Shown here in pieces: positions 1-11,888 of a stretch of 64,000 bases of DNA. Within the stretch, counting starts at the first letter, position 1. Every line of letters begins with the position of its first letter. Source of the DNA: Paracentrotus lividus (taxonomy: Eukaryota; Echinodermata; Echinoidea; Camarodonta; Echinidae); assembly GCA_940671915.1 (NCBI GenBank), contig CALNVZ010003434.1, positions 20,578,741-20,642,740 of the forward strand, given 5' to 3'. The position numbers were made by a program, and so were the translations under genes. The notes beneath the pieces were generated by a model. It saw nothing but the letters and a program-made list of their open reading frames with translations, had not been told where the DNA came from and ran no database searches.

Positions 1-1880
1 CTATTTGAAACAACCATTCTGATTGGTTCACAGTAAGACTTTTATGCAAGAAGTCTTTGCAACTAGGTTCCCGATTGATTAATTTCGCTTTGCAATTAAT
101 TCGTCGTAACTCTTTATGTCACAGGCCGAAAACATCTAACCGTATAACCCTAAATTTTTCTGGTTTTTAGTTCTCCTGAGGTATATTTGTCCTAGTATTT
201 CCATATGAGTTATAAGAAGAATTTTCTCACCTTCAGGGATTTAAAAGTCGAAATGTTCCATCATGATGGACAAGTACTCCGCCTATACTAGAGGTCACAT
301 AGTGACCATGTCTATACGAACGTATTTATGAAACATGGGTATACCCTGAATGTGTCAGACTTTATAAAAATAAAAAAGGGATCTTCAGTCTCACGAGAGG
401 AAACAATTAAATCACATGGCAAGTTTTAATAGAGTGGCGTAGCGGTGGAGAGTTAGGAGAGTTGCGGGAGGGGGGGGGGGGCTAAAAATAATTAATGGAT
501 GTTGGTAGGAAAGGATAGGTCGGTTTGACTCCTTTTTGATGAGTACAATGCACACTCATAGGAGATTCCCAAAACTGTCACTGTACCCACACCCTTGTTA
601 TATAACAAAGGTCAGGTTAAAATTGCTTAAAATATCCGACCAAATTCCATAAATGAATAACGCCCCAATGTGCCACCTGCTAAAGGCCAATTTTAACCCC
701 TTTATCAAATGACCGCTAGCGTAGACACAAAAGGACTATGGTCTCATACAACCATAACTAGAGCAAAATTTCATTATAAAAATCTGTTTTATAATAAAAA
801 ATATATTCATGTACGCCTCGACATATTTTTTCTTTATGATTTTATTTTATTTATTAATGCCTAAAACGGGATAAAGAGCTGCATTGTGTTTTTGCAGATA
901 AAAATTATTATAACGATCGAAATCCTTTTCAGAAAATCATCAAGTGCGCCATCTTTGTCCAAATGTGACGATAAACTCATCGATGACGATCGCTCAAAAT
1001 GCAGGCATAAGGGAAATGAAATTATCATCGACAATAATGAAATAAACCTCAGGGGCTCATTCTTTTATTTTTTCAATGTATCCTCTGAAACCAACAAACA
1101 GCTCCCTCTGAAATGCAGCTAAATGTGTTTTACTGTATCTATATAGAGACCACAAATCAGTGATCAGTGATTCGACTTAACAAATTCAAACCAATAAAAA
1201 CAACAAAAATATGGCCTGTCCATCGTTAAATAGTCATCAACCCCAACTGTTTTTAAAATGTCGAGACAGACGGCTACTGCCCTGGCTCTAACCCTCGAAT
1301 TATTGTTAAAATGATCAAGACACAAATGATTTTGGTGCCTTGGGCATTAGAGCGACCCATCATGTTTGATATAATCAAATTTGATGGAGCATGGATTAAA
1401 AGATCAATTGCAGTAATCAAATTACCTACTTGGTGTAGGTGAGTAAGCACTACTTATCAACACTTCTGAGTCAAATATTGCAGATTTGATGATTAAGATT
1501 GAAGTTAATAACAGACTCCAATCATGGTCAAAAGCCGTTAGACGTGTACGATTGACGTACATCAGAAAGGGAAGTGTTTTCAAGAAAATTGTTATTGTGT
1601 TTGAAGAACTACAACCCGAAGATGTAACATTTCAAAAATCATGATTTGTGAGCTAGTCTTTAAATATTCATCTATTGTTTGTAATCTCTTTCGTTTTAAT
1701 TTCTTTCTTTTTCCCTCTCTTTAAAAAAAAAAATATTTAAATGATTATCCTCTTGGTGAGAAAAAAAAAAAAATCATTTGGACCTTTTGTTTATCCTGAA
1801 AAATTTGAGGGAAATTAATTGTTCTTACAATATCACATCACAAGACTGTATTGCTTTTATGCATAATAAGGGTAGGCCTA
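1..1880. other. Unannotated AT-rich DNA
   Basis: No gene, exon pair with splice sites, or interspersed repeat could be supported here. The only simple sequence is a run of about 12 G at 470-481 and short A runs near 1725-1770. Open frames in this stretch are short, lack splice signals or codon-like composition, and are treated as chance. Confidence 0.6.
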
Positions 1881-2021
1881 CTAGGACAACTAACCCCTTG
1901 AAAATTACCACCGGACAACTACCGCCGCCAAAAATGTACCCCTAACTCGACAACTAACCGTAACCCTATATTTCTAGGGGTAGTCGTCCTGAGGGTAATT
2001 GTCAAGGGGTAGTTGTCCTGG
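1881..2021. mobile_element. Short hairpin (foldback/MITE-like) element
   Basis: The two ends are inverted copies of each other. The left arm begins CTAGGACAACTAACCCCTTG and the reverse complement of the right arm begins CCAGGACAACTACCCCTTG. The similarity continues through a shared AATTACC block and a second GGACAACTACC/GGACGACTACC block. The element is about 140 bp with no room for a transposase, so it would be non-autonomous. A TAGGCCTA palindrome abuts the left end. I could not define a target-site duplication, so the superfamily is unknown. Confidence 0.6.
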
Positions 2022-2527
2022 TACGATTATAAAGAATTCTATGAATGTTCTTACTAATGTTTTACTAATCAGTTTATAATCAAATAAGGAATGTTCAATT
2101 CATTGACAAGAGACCTTAAAACTTTCAGCGAGCAGAACATACAGCATCAGCATTCAACATCACGAAAATACAAACAAGTACTCCATAGTCGAGCACAATA
2201 TCCTGCATTGATGGACGGAAAACCTAATGTATTATGCTAGACATGACTGTAGTCCCAGATACTGAAATCAATGGAGGGTGCACAGCGAATGTAACGGGAA
2301 ACATAGATTAGAGAAGACAACGAGTCGCTTCCGTTGTAGGATCTGTTCGGGATAGAGGGAATGGATAACAGAGGCGCTGTTTTGTGGAAGGAGATGGATG
2401 GGCGGCCAGGATGCAGACAGAAGGAGAAATAGAAGAAGATGGTGAGGAGATGGAAAAAGAAGGACAGCCTGATTAAGTGGATATGTGGAGCTAAAAATGA
2501 GCTACCCCACACCAAAAAAAAAAAAAG

Positions 2528-2560
<33 letters not shown>

Positions 2561-2777
2561 GCAATATATATCTTTGACCAAAATAAAATGAATGTATCAA
2601 TATGAGAAAATTGGAAAGTTGGTGGCGATGATAACAATGATGATGTCGAAGGCATAAGAGAACCCAAGATGCCTTATAGCGCCAGGGCCATCTTTTTTTT
2701 TTTTACTAATGAGACATTTATCTTTCTAATTTTTTTTTTTGGTTCCCTGGATCTGCCTAATGACTTCCCTGCCAAAG
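2022..2777. other. Unannotated DNA with purine-rich and A-rich low complexity
   Basis: From about 2380 to 2556 the plus strand is strongly purine-biased and ends in a nearly uninterrupted A run (2514-2556). A minus-strand open frame through this segment is explained by the polypyrimidine composition (Phe/Leu/Ser codons) and is not a gene. T runs lie at 2693-2704 and 2732-2740. Nothing else is supported. Confidence 0.6.
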
Positions 2778-2868
2778 GATGGTGATGGTGATGATGATGA
2801 TGATGATAGTGAGGATTGTGATGATAATGGTGATGATGGTGATAATGGTGATGATGGTGATGATGGTG

Positions 2869-2900
<32 letters not shown>

Positions 2901-3108
2901 GATGATGATGATGATAGTGATGATGATGGTGATGATGGTGATGGTGATGATGATGATGATGATAGTGAGGATTGTGATGATAATGGTGATGATGGTGATG
3001 ATGGTGGTGATGATGATGATGATGATGATGATGACAGTGATGATGATGGTGATGATGGTGATGGTGGTGATGATGATGATGATGGTGATGATGATGGAAA
3101 ACGTGATA
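2778..3108. repeat. Compound (GAT)n/(GGT)n trinucleotide microsatellite
   Basis: About 330 bp consist almost entirely of GAT, GGT and related triplets. The array has higher-order structure: an interrupted block containing AGTGAGGATTGTGATGATAA occurs near 2808 and again near 2964, an offset of 156 bp (52 triplets). Part of the array therefore arose by duplication of a longer block rather than by single-triplet slippage. Because the repeat is a triplet, several frames are open on both strands (poly-Asp and poly-Met on plus, poly-His on minus). None has gene-like flanks. Confidence 0.95.
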
Positions 3109-3150
3109 ATAGTGAGTATGATAAAATTGTGGCAATGGTGATATCAAGGG

Positions 3151-3175
3151 AAAAAAAAAAAAAAGGGGGGGGGGG
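3151..3175. repeat. Poly(A)/poly(G) run
   Basis: A run of A is followed directly by a run of about 11 G just after the GAT microsatellite. It is simple low-complexity sequence and prone to assembly or length error. Confidence 0.8.
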
Positions 3176-3506
3176 CTATTCCCTCAAAACAGAAATCTTG
3201 ACAAAAAAAAATAATGAACCTTTCTCTTGGGGATGGTGGAGAGGGAGAGGAATAAGACTCACCCTAACAAAGATGAGAGTATTGGAGTCGCCTATCCTGT
3301 ATTTTCCTTCTGCCTCTCTCATCATAGGAAACTGCATTGGACAGGAACATCTATTAACCTCATCTCGGACCTAGATCAAAAGAAAATATAAAACAGGAAT
3401 ACATTATGAGACAAAGGAAAATTAATTCAATAATAATTATTGCAATATATTACTTGTACCCGCTTTATTTTTCAGGCTTACACAGCTCACGCACCTCATG
3501 TTATCC

Positions 3507-3618
3507 CAGTGGCGGATCAGAATTTGAAAATGGGGGGGGGGCAATATTTACACGTACATTCAATGAGCGGTTTCCAATTATACGGGGCGTCCCCTGCGCC
3601 CCCGCCTAGATCCGGCAA
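3507..3618. mobile_element. GGCGGATCC-ended foldback element, copy 1
   Basis: The left end reads CAGTGGCGGATCAGAA and the right end reads CCCCCGCCTAGATCCGGCA, which is its approximate reverse complement. A G run lies just inside the left end and a C-rich block just inside the right end. The same arrangement, with ends like AGTGGCGGATCCAGG and CCTGGATCCGCCACT, recurs at 11.5, 41.9 and 51.9 kb, with a fragment at 63.3 kb. It is therefore an interspersed family of short non-autonomous elements. No coding capacity is visible. Confidence 0.55.
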
Positions 3619-3719
3619 TGTTATCTACATCAAAAGAATTCTCCTCAGCGGTACCAATGTTTACCTTACCTGGGTTGAGTGAGGCAAAATTTCAATAAAT
3701 GTATGGACGTTGGGGCATG

Positions 3720-3855
3720 TGGTTGGGATTCGAACCGCGTACCTTGTGATCGACAGTCTAGCCATACTTCTTTTACCATGAATTTCATGGAGGGAATTTT
3801 GGGCTCGGAGAATAAAAGAAATGGGTAAAAATCACTGAGCTATACGCTAAGGGGT
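3720..3855 (-). repeat. tRNA-like SINE fragment with a split tRNA region
   Basis: Read on the minus strand there is a near-canonical polymerase III B box, GGTTCGAATCC (plus 3726-3736). Upstream of it is an anticodon-arm-like stretch, GACTGTCGATCACAAGG. Further upstream is an A-box-like TATAGCTCAGTG (plus about 3834-3845). About 60 extra bases separate the A-box part from a continuation that starts TGGTAAAAG, as if something was inserted in the D loop. tRNA-derived SINEs typically keep exactly these boxes. It cannot be a functional tRNA in this form. Confidence 0.45.
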
Positions 3856-5690
3856 AATGATTTGTAAATCGTTAAAATAATAATAATAATAAAAAGCCCG
3901 TGTGCTTCATGAAAATGTATCACCAGATCAAAGTCGGCCTGTCAGCCTATTTGCCTATAGTGCAATGCATTTTCAAAATCGTCATAATTGCTTTACACTT
4001 TTGTGACCTTTATTCAAACTTAGATAGGGGCCCACTTTCACACCTATCGTTTCCACGTTGCACAAAAGTATACTTTATAATCATTCAAAGTCCATTAATT
4101 ATTTCCTCATAACGGTGATGGATTAAGCACGTATTACGTAATAATCATACGATTACTACTCTACTGTCTGTCTGAACCACTTTATGGTATTAGAGTTATT
4201 CACAGAACTTTTCATGAAACGCCAGTCACAACCAATAGCAGAAACACGAGATTGAACAAAATGTTACATAACCAGTAATAGCCAAGTGTGTCGATTCGTA
4301 ATCAGTGTGACAGTGTACTGACATATCTAATTAAATCATGGCAACTGAATTTGAAGAGAGATAATCAATTCGTCCATTCAACCAATATATTACAGCTGTA
4401 GAGATGCAGAAGGACTGTAGCTGACATCATTTTGCGTGACGTTAATGCCGTTATGGCTCTAAACACACACAATATAATGCGTGAATCAATGCAAAACTAG
4501 GTGTTCAAAGCCATTAAAAAACCAATCAACAATGATTGAGTGAGACACCTTGGTACAAATACACAAAACGTGATGGTGCCAAAGTTATCTCACAGATAAC
4601 AATGCTCGATAAAGACATAAACTATACAAATATGTAACTTATGATTCACATTTATAGGTTAAGTAATAAATAGAGGTGATAACTTTTGAGCAAAGTTCGT
4701 TATGAGAGTGTCTCAACCTTTTTTATAGCCAGCCAAATTTGTTGGCAATAATTATGTTGCTGTTGAAAATAAAAGAATACTGGAATTTTAAACTTGGGGA
4801 GAGAAAATATCGCGCTTGGTTATTGTTATCATGATTATAATCGCATACGATAAAAAAATATCGATATCGATTATCAATCAATTTTAATCGATAAAAGGGA
4901 TCGTTTGGACGTGCTAGATCGCCCTTCACCTTGCACTGAAATAATGTGACTTTGAATTGGCTATTTGCTCTCAAATATTGAATATTTGATTATTAGACCA
5001 GTAATTCCCCAGGGAGCCATACAAACTCCCATGAGAGGTTTGCATTTAAACGTAAGTCAATACGCCCGCCTCCATGGTATAGAAAAAGACTGTGAGAAAT
5101 TCCCTCAGGTATTGCCCTTTCGCACATCTTCACTTTTAACCCTTTCAATACGTCTCCCATACGAATTATAGACACCATCGAACACACAAAGATTTTTATG
5201 GTGTTGTAAGGGTTAAGTCATTTGTATGTAATAGATTTGTAGGTGAACTTGACGTTGGACATGAATCTGCAATTTTCTTTGTTGTATTTTATTTTAGAAC
5301 TTCAACTCCATAAGTTCTATTGATTTTTATGCACCTTTCACATAATATAACAATAAAGATGAGTTGTGTGTTTAGATTCAGAAACGTTTACATAAAATGT
5401 ATCATGTAGCGATTGCACTTTATATACAAATAGTGATGTAGCAGTTTAATTGAAATAGATGTATATGCCATATTAAAGACAGTATATTTTATGCGAGGCT
5501 CATAAAATATTGCCTAATTCGTCTCTTGGCATCGAATTTTCTTATAAATATTCAATCACTTAATATCGGTGTATAATTGGATCAAGGTGGACTTTAATCA
5601 ATTAAATGATATCCTTGGGCAGTTGGGCAGAACTAGAAAGTGTGTTTTCAATCACCTTTTTGGCAGTCTATGAATAAGTTCCTCTCTTTC
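3856..5690. other. Unannotated AT-rich DNA
   Basis: No coding exon, RNA gene or interspersed repeat could be supported. A region rich in ATCGAT-type palindromes sits at about 4848-4896. Small open frames have no splice context. Confidence 0.6.
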
Positions 5691-5913
5691 TACCCCCCCC
5701 CCTCTCTCTCTCTCTTCTCTACCTCTCTTTCTCTCTCTATTACGTTTTGAATCATAATATTAAAATCTAGCTACCCCATCCACTCTTCTTTACTATATTT
5801 TCTCTCTTTTCCAGTCTAAATAGTTAATGCACTCTTTTAATTTTCGTATCTTTATTTTCCTCCTCTCCCTTTTCTAAAATGGTATTGTAATCTTTGCATA
5901 AAAGCATGCTCTT

Positions 5914-5949
<36 letters not shown>

Positions 5950-5995
5950 CCAATTTCTCTCTATTTATCTCACTCTCTCTTCTTTAAGACAGCCC
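5690..5995. repeat. Pyrimidine-rich tract with (CT)n
   Basis: The plus strand is dominated by C and T, with a short C run at about 5693-5701, CTCTCT blocks at about 5701-5740 and a (CT)n stretch at about 5916-5946. A small open frame across it (Leu/Ser repeats) reflects the composition and is not a gene. Confidence 0.85.
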
Positions 5996-7945
5996 ATGCC
6001 AAAATTTATGCACTTTGAAGTCAATAATTGGCTTCTCACTACTAGCAGGTGTATTTGGACGTCTTGTCTCCATTAAGCTCTTATTAATCTATATCCTATA
6101 CTCTAAAGTCAAAATCTTTTTCTGCTGAATCACACATATGCTAAGTCGTTAATCTTGAAAAGGGAAATTAATCACGACTTGGGCGACCAATCAATGACGT
6201 TATTCGCTGGTCACGTGACCAGTATAGGTCAAGATAATTTGATTTTATTTCAGAGACTGAGATTAATATATAGAAGTATCTTCCCATCAGGATTAATATT
6301 GGCAGATATTCAGAGGTACCTAAAAAGTAAAAGACATTTTTCATTTTGTTTCTAACTTTTCGGATTCAAGATAAAGTCTTCAATATCATTCAATTGAAAG
6401 AAGCATACATATTGCAGAGATACACCAGACGTCATTCAAATTAAAACTTATTTTTGCTTCTTTTTTGTAGCGCTTTTAGTTTCCAGAATTTTGATGCCCC
6501 TCAAATAAATTTCAGAAGGGGCTCCGTTCTGCGCATCAATTCCAGCAGATGGTGTAAAATGGGGCACATAAATCTCATCACCATCATGACCTAAATTATC
6601 TTACCTTCTTAATCTCCCGTAAACCGCTGGATCAACGCATCCTTCCATATCGGAGAAGGATATTCGTGTGGATGATATACACTAATCGGATTCAAATTGG
6701 TCTTATCTAGAATCCCTCTCGTAAGCGACTTAATGCCTTCTGACATGAACCCCACCGTGAACTAGTTCTTGACCCTGGAAAATGGGGGCGTCGTAGTTTG
6801 GTTTAGACAGACCCAATCGAACATGATTAAATATCCGGGAACAGGGTGATGCGAAATTCGCTCCGGCGACATTATGGTTTCGTCAATGATATGGCTTGGA
6901 ATATGATTGTAGGGTTTTATAATTTCAGGTTATGAATTAGGGCTTGGAGTTAGGAATATTGCCGTTCTCTCCCGGTGGATCGCAAAGTGGACTGAGAAAA
7001 GGGGGAAATTTCCAATGACAAAACTAGCCTCACAAAAACAAATTCCCTGTTTCAATTTTAAAAGAAGTAGGCCTACAAGCATGACAAGTATGAGTAAAAT
7101 GTTTTTAAAAAGAAAAAGAAGTACTGTTATGTCTCAAAAATGACTTCTCTGCATGGCCAACAACTAGCTATAGACAGTAATAATCATTTTGGCGAAATAG
7201 TTTTATGATATTTACGATCGTGCTCGGCGAGGAACCGTTTTGGACCATGAATGGTACATTGATCATAACCAGATGATGTATTAACTATTATTCATCTTGG
7301 CTTGAAGATACTCCAGTGTCCATCTTGAGCCAATAATAGATGTTCCGTGTCCTCTTTAAAGCTCATCTCCAGCAAAGGGAGAACAGAAAACATTCAATTT
7401 ACAGCACTTCCTTTTATGGCTGAATGATGTGAAAGAATACATCATAAAAACAATTAACTAGACTAAGTATGTTCAAATGAATTTACACCCCCTCCCATCA
7501 ATAAAAACTATTATTTCAACAATAAAACGGTGAAATAATTCACAAGGGACTTTCATTATATTCCGATCCAATCGGAAATCATGTGTGGAAGCGAATATGA
7601 TCATTTTGTTGAAGCAAACATTAAAAAAAATCGGGCCAGGTATACGTAAAGTGTAAATGGAATAACATGTCTTTTGTATACAAATGACTTTTCTCAGCTA
7701 TTGACTTTGAGAAATGTTTTCCACACTGAACTATAGCAATAGCTATACTCCACGATGCCCATGTCTCTAAAAATTATTTCCCCCATATTTGAGAACGGTA
7801 ATGGCGAGACAGGACAGATAGAGGGATGAACAGCAGACTGGATGTGACAACCCTTCTCCGTCGACCCATCTCAGATGCAGAGCTGATGACAAACATGTTA
7901 TTAAGATGCATCTCCTCTATCGCTCCAGACGTAGGGCGGATCGCA
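5996..7945. other. Unannotated DNA
   Basis: No gene or RNA could be supported. A small imperfect hairpin (GATGCCCCTC with GAAGGGGC, then GCATCAATTCC) lies at about 6490-6545. The rest is unique-looking AT-rich sequence. Confidence 0.6.
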
Positions 7946-8334
7946 TCACCAACTCCAGGATAGAGAGAAAGTGGGAGAAAGAGTAAAGGGTGGAAGTGAG
8001 ATGCATGGGGTAGGATGAAAGGAGAAATGAGAGTAATAGAGATTTGAAGGGATGGACTGAAGTGAGGAGAGAGGGAAAGTATAAAATATGGGAGATGATG
8101 TGGACAAGAGAGAGGAAGAGAAAGAGAGAGAGAGAGAGAGGAATAGAGAGAGAGAGAGGAGGGGGAGAGGGGTGGGATAGGTGGTAAGACGAGGAAAGGG
8201 AGAAAGAGATAAGAGGGAGCACTCGAGAGGGAGGGATGGACTGAAGAGAGAGGAGTATGAAAGTAAAAAATGGGAGAGATGATGGGGACAGGGGAGGGGA
8301 AAAAAAAGAGATGAGTAGACAGACATAGAATCTA

Positions 8335-8379
<45 letters not shown>

Positions 8380-8545
8380 TATAGAGGTGGTAAGAAGAGG
8401 AAAAGGAGGAAAAAATAGGAGGGAGAACTATACAGTTAGGGAGGGGTGGACCGATCGAAGATGAGAAAATAACAGAGAGGGTGATGGGGACAAGGGAAAG
8501 AGAGAGAGGGTGAGACGGATAAAGATAGAGAGAAAGATAAATATA
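7946..8545. repeat. Polypurine block with (GA)n and (AGAG)n
   Basis: About 600 bp of the plus strand are overwhelmingly A and G, with GA microsatellite cores near 8120-8160 and 8338-8370 followed by a G run. Minus-strand open frames of 60-209 codons spanning it are Ser/Leu/Phe/Pro-rich products of the CT composition. The strand asymmetry is of the kind that can form triplex DNA, but this is inference from composition only. Confidence 0.9.
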
Positions 8546-11467
8546 CATAAATAGAGAAAGATAGCGCAACACCAATCCTCTATTTTTGACTCATGATTTG
8601 ATCTCGCCAACTAATGACATTTCATCGTACCATGAATATTGCATTTAAATTTTCAATACAGACATGTTTTTAGATGCGCTTATTGCAATGATCTAAAGCC
8701 GGGAACCTACATCATAAACAAACACGATTTTATTATCGGATGCCTCCATGCAAACTCCTTATTTGGCATGGAATCCCCATTCACAAGTTGTAAATGTAAA
8801 TCACGTTGGCGTGTGTTTAAATGCTCAATTTATGTAAACAAAAACTGTTAAATAATGAGGTACCTACTAGTTCCTTAAAACTATAGTTTTAATAGACAAT
8901 TTTGTAAAATTTATCCCCAAGTTTCCTACAGGACACAATTTTCATGATTTTCAGAGGGTCGTATACAACATAATTTATGACATGCAGACCCTGCAGCACA
9001 TACAAATATAGCAGACGACACACTCAGGGCAACGCTTTCAACAAATTGTGACGTCACTAGGACGCTCTCATTCTGTAGGAATTCCATCGCGAGGACTCAA
9101 GATCAGAAGCTATGCATGTAAAGCAATTAGATCTATATTTATATCTATGGATAAACATCATGACATAACTTCGATGTGTATTAACGCTGTGTGAGAGACG
9201 GACGGACGATTGAGGACTTTGCGATCACTCACTTCGATCACACAAGTCCTGAAATCGTCGTGATCGTCGAGATGGTCGCCGTATGAAACAAAAATAAAAA
9301 ATTAATTACTATTAGGGGGCTGAAGTATGTATTTCTGAATGGCATAGTGATTTTGAAACAAAACATGCTGGTATTTGGTTTTTAGCGAGTGTATACTATT
9401 TTAAGTCTAAGTTCTTGAGACGACAAATTACAACGTTTTTTGCAACAATGCAATGTACAATTTCTGAATGTTCAACATACAAAGATACACTCGTAACATT
9501 CTCAATCCAATTATAAATTCAGGGCTTAATATCATCATCCTAAAAATTGTAGTGATAGGCCCTAAGTAAAAATAATTTAAATTAAAATATAAACATTAAA
9601 TTCGAATCTGGTCAAATTAAATCCACTCATTACAGAACAACGAAAAGGCGTCTCCCAGATTGATGTTGAACTTGTAAAAAGACAATTTAAAATAAATCAG
9701 TATCCTGACCCCTTATGAGGTCATCGTGCTGAAAGAATATGACAAGTCATTCCATTTTGACTGAGCTTTTAATCTCCTAAGCTCCGTACAAGGCCGAAAT
9801 AAAGATAATGTTACAGAACGGAGATCAAATTGAGGCCGGGATGAAGAGATGATAAGCTCCCGTTTAATTTTAAGTGCAAATCATTGTCTCACGATAAGCC
9901 TTCATATCTCATATTTCGAGACAGAGAGCAAACAAAAAGTACATTGTTATTTACGATTATTGTTACAAAACCGAGATTTATTGAACAAAAGCACTAATTC
10001 CCCAGACAAAACATTGAATTAGAACTACAAATCTATATATCTTGGAATGGATTATTAACGTAAAGCTCAAATATTTCGAGAGACGCTATTTTGTCTTGTT
10101 TAATGGAAAGTATCATTCTAACAAGTACTAAAATGAGAAAAGAATCAGTGTCTATACGGCATAATCCGTTGAATATAAAGTCAGTTATCAAATCAAGTTT
10201 CTCAGATATTACCCACGGTGTCTGACATAATCCGGTTCACCTTGTTTTATTAAATAACCAAACTCAATTAAAAGATAAAATAACAGTTAAAAGTTATCAA
10301 AAAAAAGTACAAATCAAAGGAAACACTAAAAAGGATTAAAATGATTTGTAAGGGGCAGAAGTTAAAACAAACAACAGTGTGGCGCTGGACATGAATAAAA
10401 GACAAATGCGAACTGCAAACAATGCATCATCCGTACAGAAATTCATTCACATTGTACCGAAGATCATAAACAAATCCAATATTTGATTACAAAATGAGTC
10501 AGCGAGTTTGTATCTTTTACATCAATCAAAATCTAATCAACTTGTTTACACGAATAGCCACTTTTCTTTTAAAAGGATTTCGTTCTACCGAATTAGAAGC
10601 CGCATGCCACAGAATTCAATTTTGGCGCATTTGCTCTCGAAAGTGTATTCTTGTTTAAGATGAATCTTAATCAGCTTTAAGAGGGGGACTAACGAAGACT
10701 TGAGATGAATAGATAAAGCAGCATCTTCATCTGTTAATAAATCTGGTTCCCCGCGGGGTTACTTTCCCTTACCACATTTGCTAATCGTAATAACCCATAA
10801 AAATTGAACATATGGCACTATGCGATAACTTGTAAAAGGGGGCTTTCGCGGAATCTGTTTATTTCGCAGTGACTCATTGCAAACGACCAGTCCCCTTTTT
10901 TTTTTTGACGCGTCCAAAAGTTTGGCAAGAAATTTAGAACACTTTTCTTGCGAACGCTTCTCACCACCAGCGCAGGTGTGATAAAGATACGATAGCGTCA
11001 TAATTTTCCTTTCCCGAGATTTTTTTTACAGAAAAGTGTGAATTGGTGTATCAAGAATCACGTTATAAATTACAGTCTGGGTTCCGTGTATGTAAACTCA
11101 GACGTGACGTGACGATTTTTTTTTTTTTTTTACATCAACGGAATCATTCATATCCCCACGTCGCGACGAATTAGGTTAATGTTCGGAAATTAATTGTGAA
11201 ATGTATTTGAAATTGTGTCAAACTCGTTAATTTGCTTTTTGAAACTTGGTGCGAGCACAGACTATTCAATGTTATGCTTCAATGAGTCAGGACGGCAAAA
11301 ATACACACTTTCCCACATATTAATTTTTGAAACTTTTTTTTTTTTTTTTATCAAGTTGTGTTCTGCAGCTACAGACGGGGAGCTTTATCATCTAGATTAT
11401 TGGACAGGCGTCATTGGTGGTATGTCAAGAAATATTGATTTGGGGCTTCCACAATCTAGCTTTTTAA
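8546..11467. other. Unannotated AT-rich DNA
   Basis: No coding exon or RNA gene is supported. An imperfect palindrome lies at about 9205-9262: AGGACTTTGCGATC faces GATCACACAAGTCCT, flanked by GACGATTGAGG and GAAATCGTC. T runs occur at 10897-10907 and 11117-11130. The remainder shows nothing recognisable. Confidence 0.55.
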
Positions 11468-11767
11468 CCAGTGGCGATCCAGGATTTCATGAGGGGGGGG
11501 GTCCAAAATTGGAATTTCAGATTTTGTTGCACCCCAAAAAAAACTTCCCAATCACATCGGGCGACCAAAAAAGGTACATCAATTTTTTTCACGTCACGCT
11601 GGTCGTGCGATAAGCGGGGGGGGGGGGGGCGAGGGAGGGTGGTCGCCTATCAAGAAGGTCATCATGTATCGACCATACTTGGTCAATCGGGTAAGAAGTC
11701 CCTTTTTTCGCCCTTTTTATGGGGGGGGGGGGGCATGTCCGGCCCCCTGGATCCGCGCTCTGCTAAC
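11468..11767. mobile_element. GGCGGATCC-family element, copy 2 (about 300 bp)
   Basis: It starts with CCAGTGGCGATCCAGGATTT followed by a G run and ends with GGCCCCCTGGATCCGCGCT, approximately inverted. Two further G runs lie inside at about 11616-11630 and 11721-11732. This copy is longer than its relatives at 3.5, 41.9 and 51.9 kb, so the interior differs between copies or contains extra sequence. Small open frames through it have no support as coding. Confidence 0.5.
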
Positions 11768-11852
11768 TGTGTCATTCTGTACTGTTCTGTACTGTTTTTA
11801 TTTTTATTTTAAGTTCATTTCAAAATTAGTTATCTGTATTTTTTCAGATACC

Positions 11853-11857
<5 letters not shown>

Positions 11858-11886
<29 letters not shown>
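11858..11886. repeat. (GA)n microsatellite
   Basis: A run of AGAGAG dinucleotides on the plus strand. It is simple sequence with no associated gene signal. Confidence 0.9.

Positions 11887-11888
<2 letters not shown>

Noticed and set aside
2674..3374. Long open frames (poly-His on minus, poly-Asp or poly-Met on plus) over the GAT array
   Set aside because: They are a direct consequence of a triplet repeat, open in several frames on both strands, with no promoter, splice or domain evidence.
7917..8610. Minus-strand open frames of up to 209 codons
   Set aside because: Ser/Leu/Phe/Pro runs from a polypyrimidine strand. The frames overlap each other and show no domain.
9205..9262. Imperfect palindrome AGGACTTTGCGATC...GATCACACAAGTCCT as an element
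   Set aside because: The arms are short with gaps, and no second copy was seen in the window. Recorded only within the regional note.
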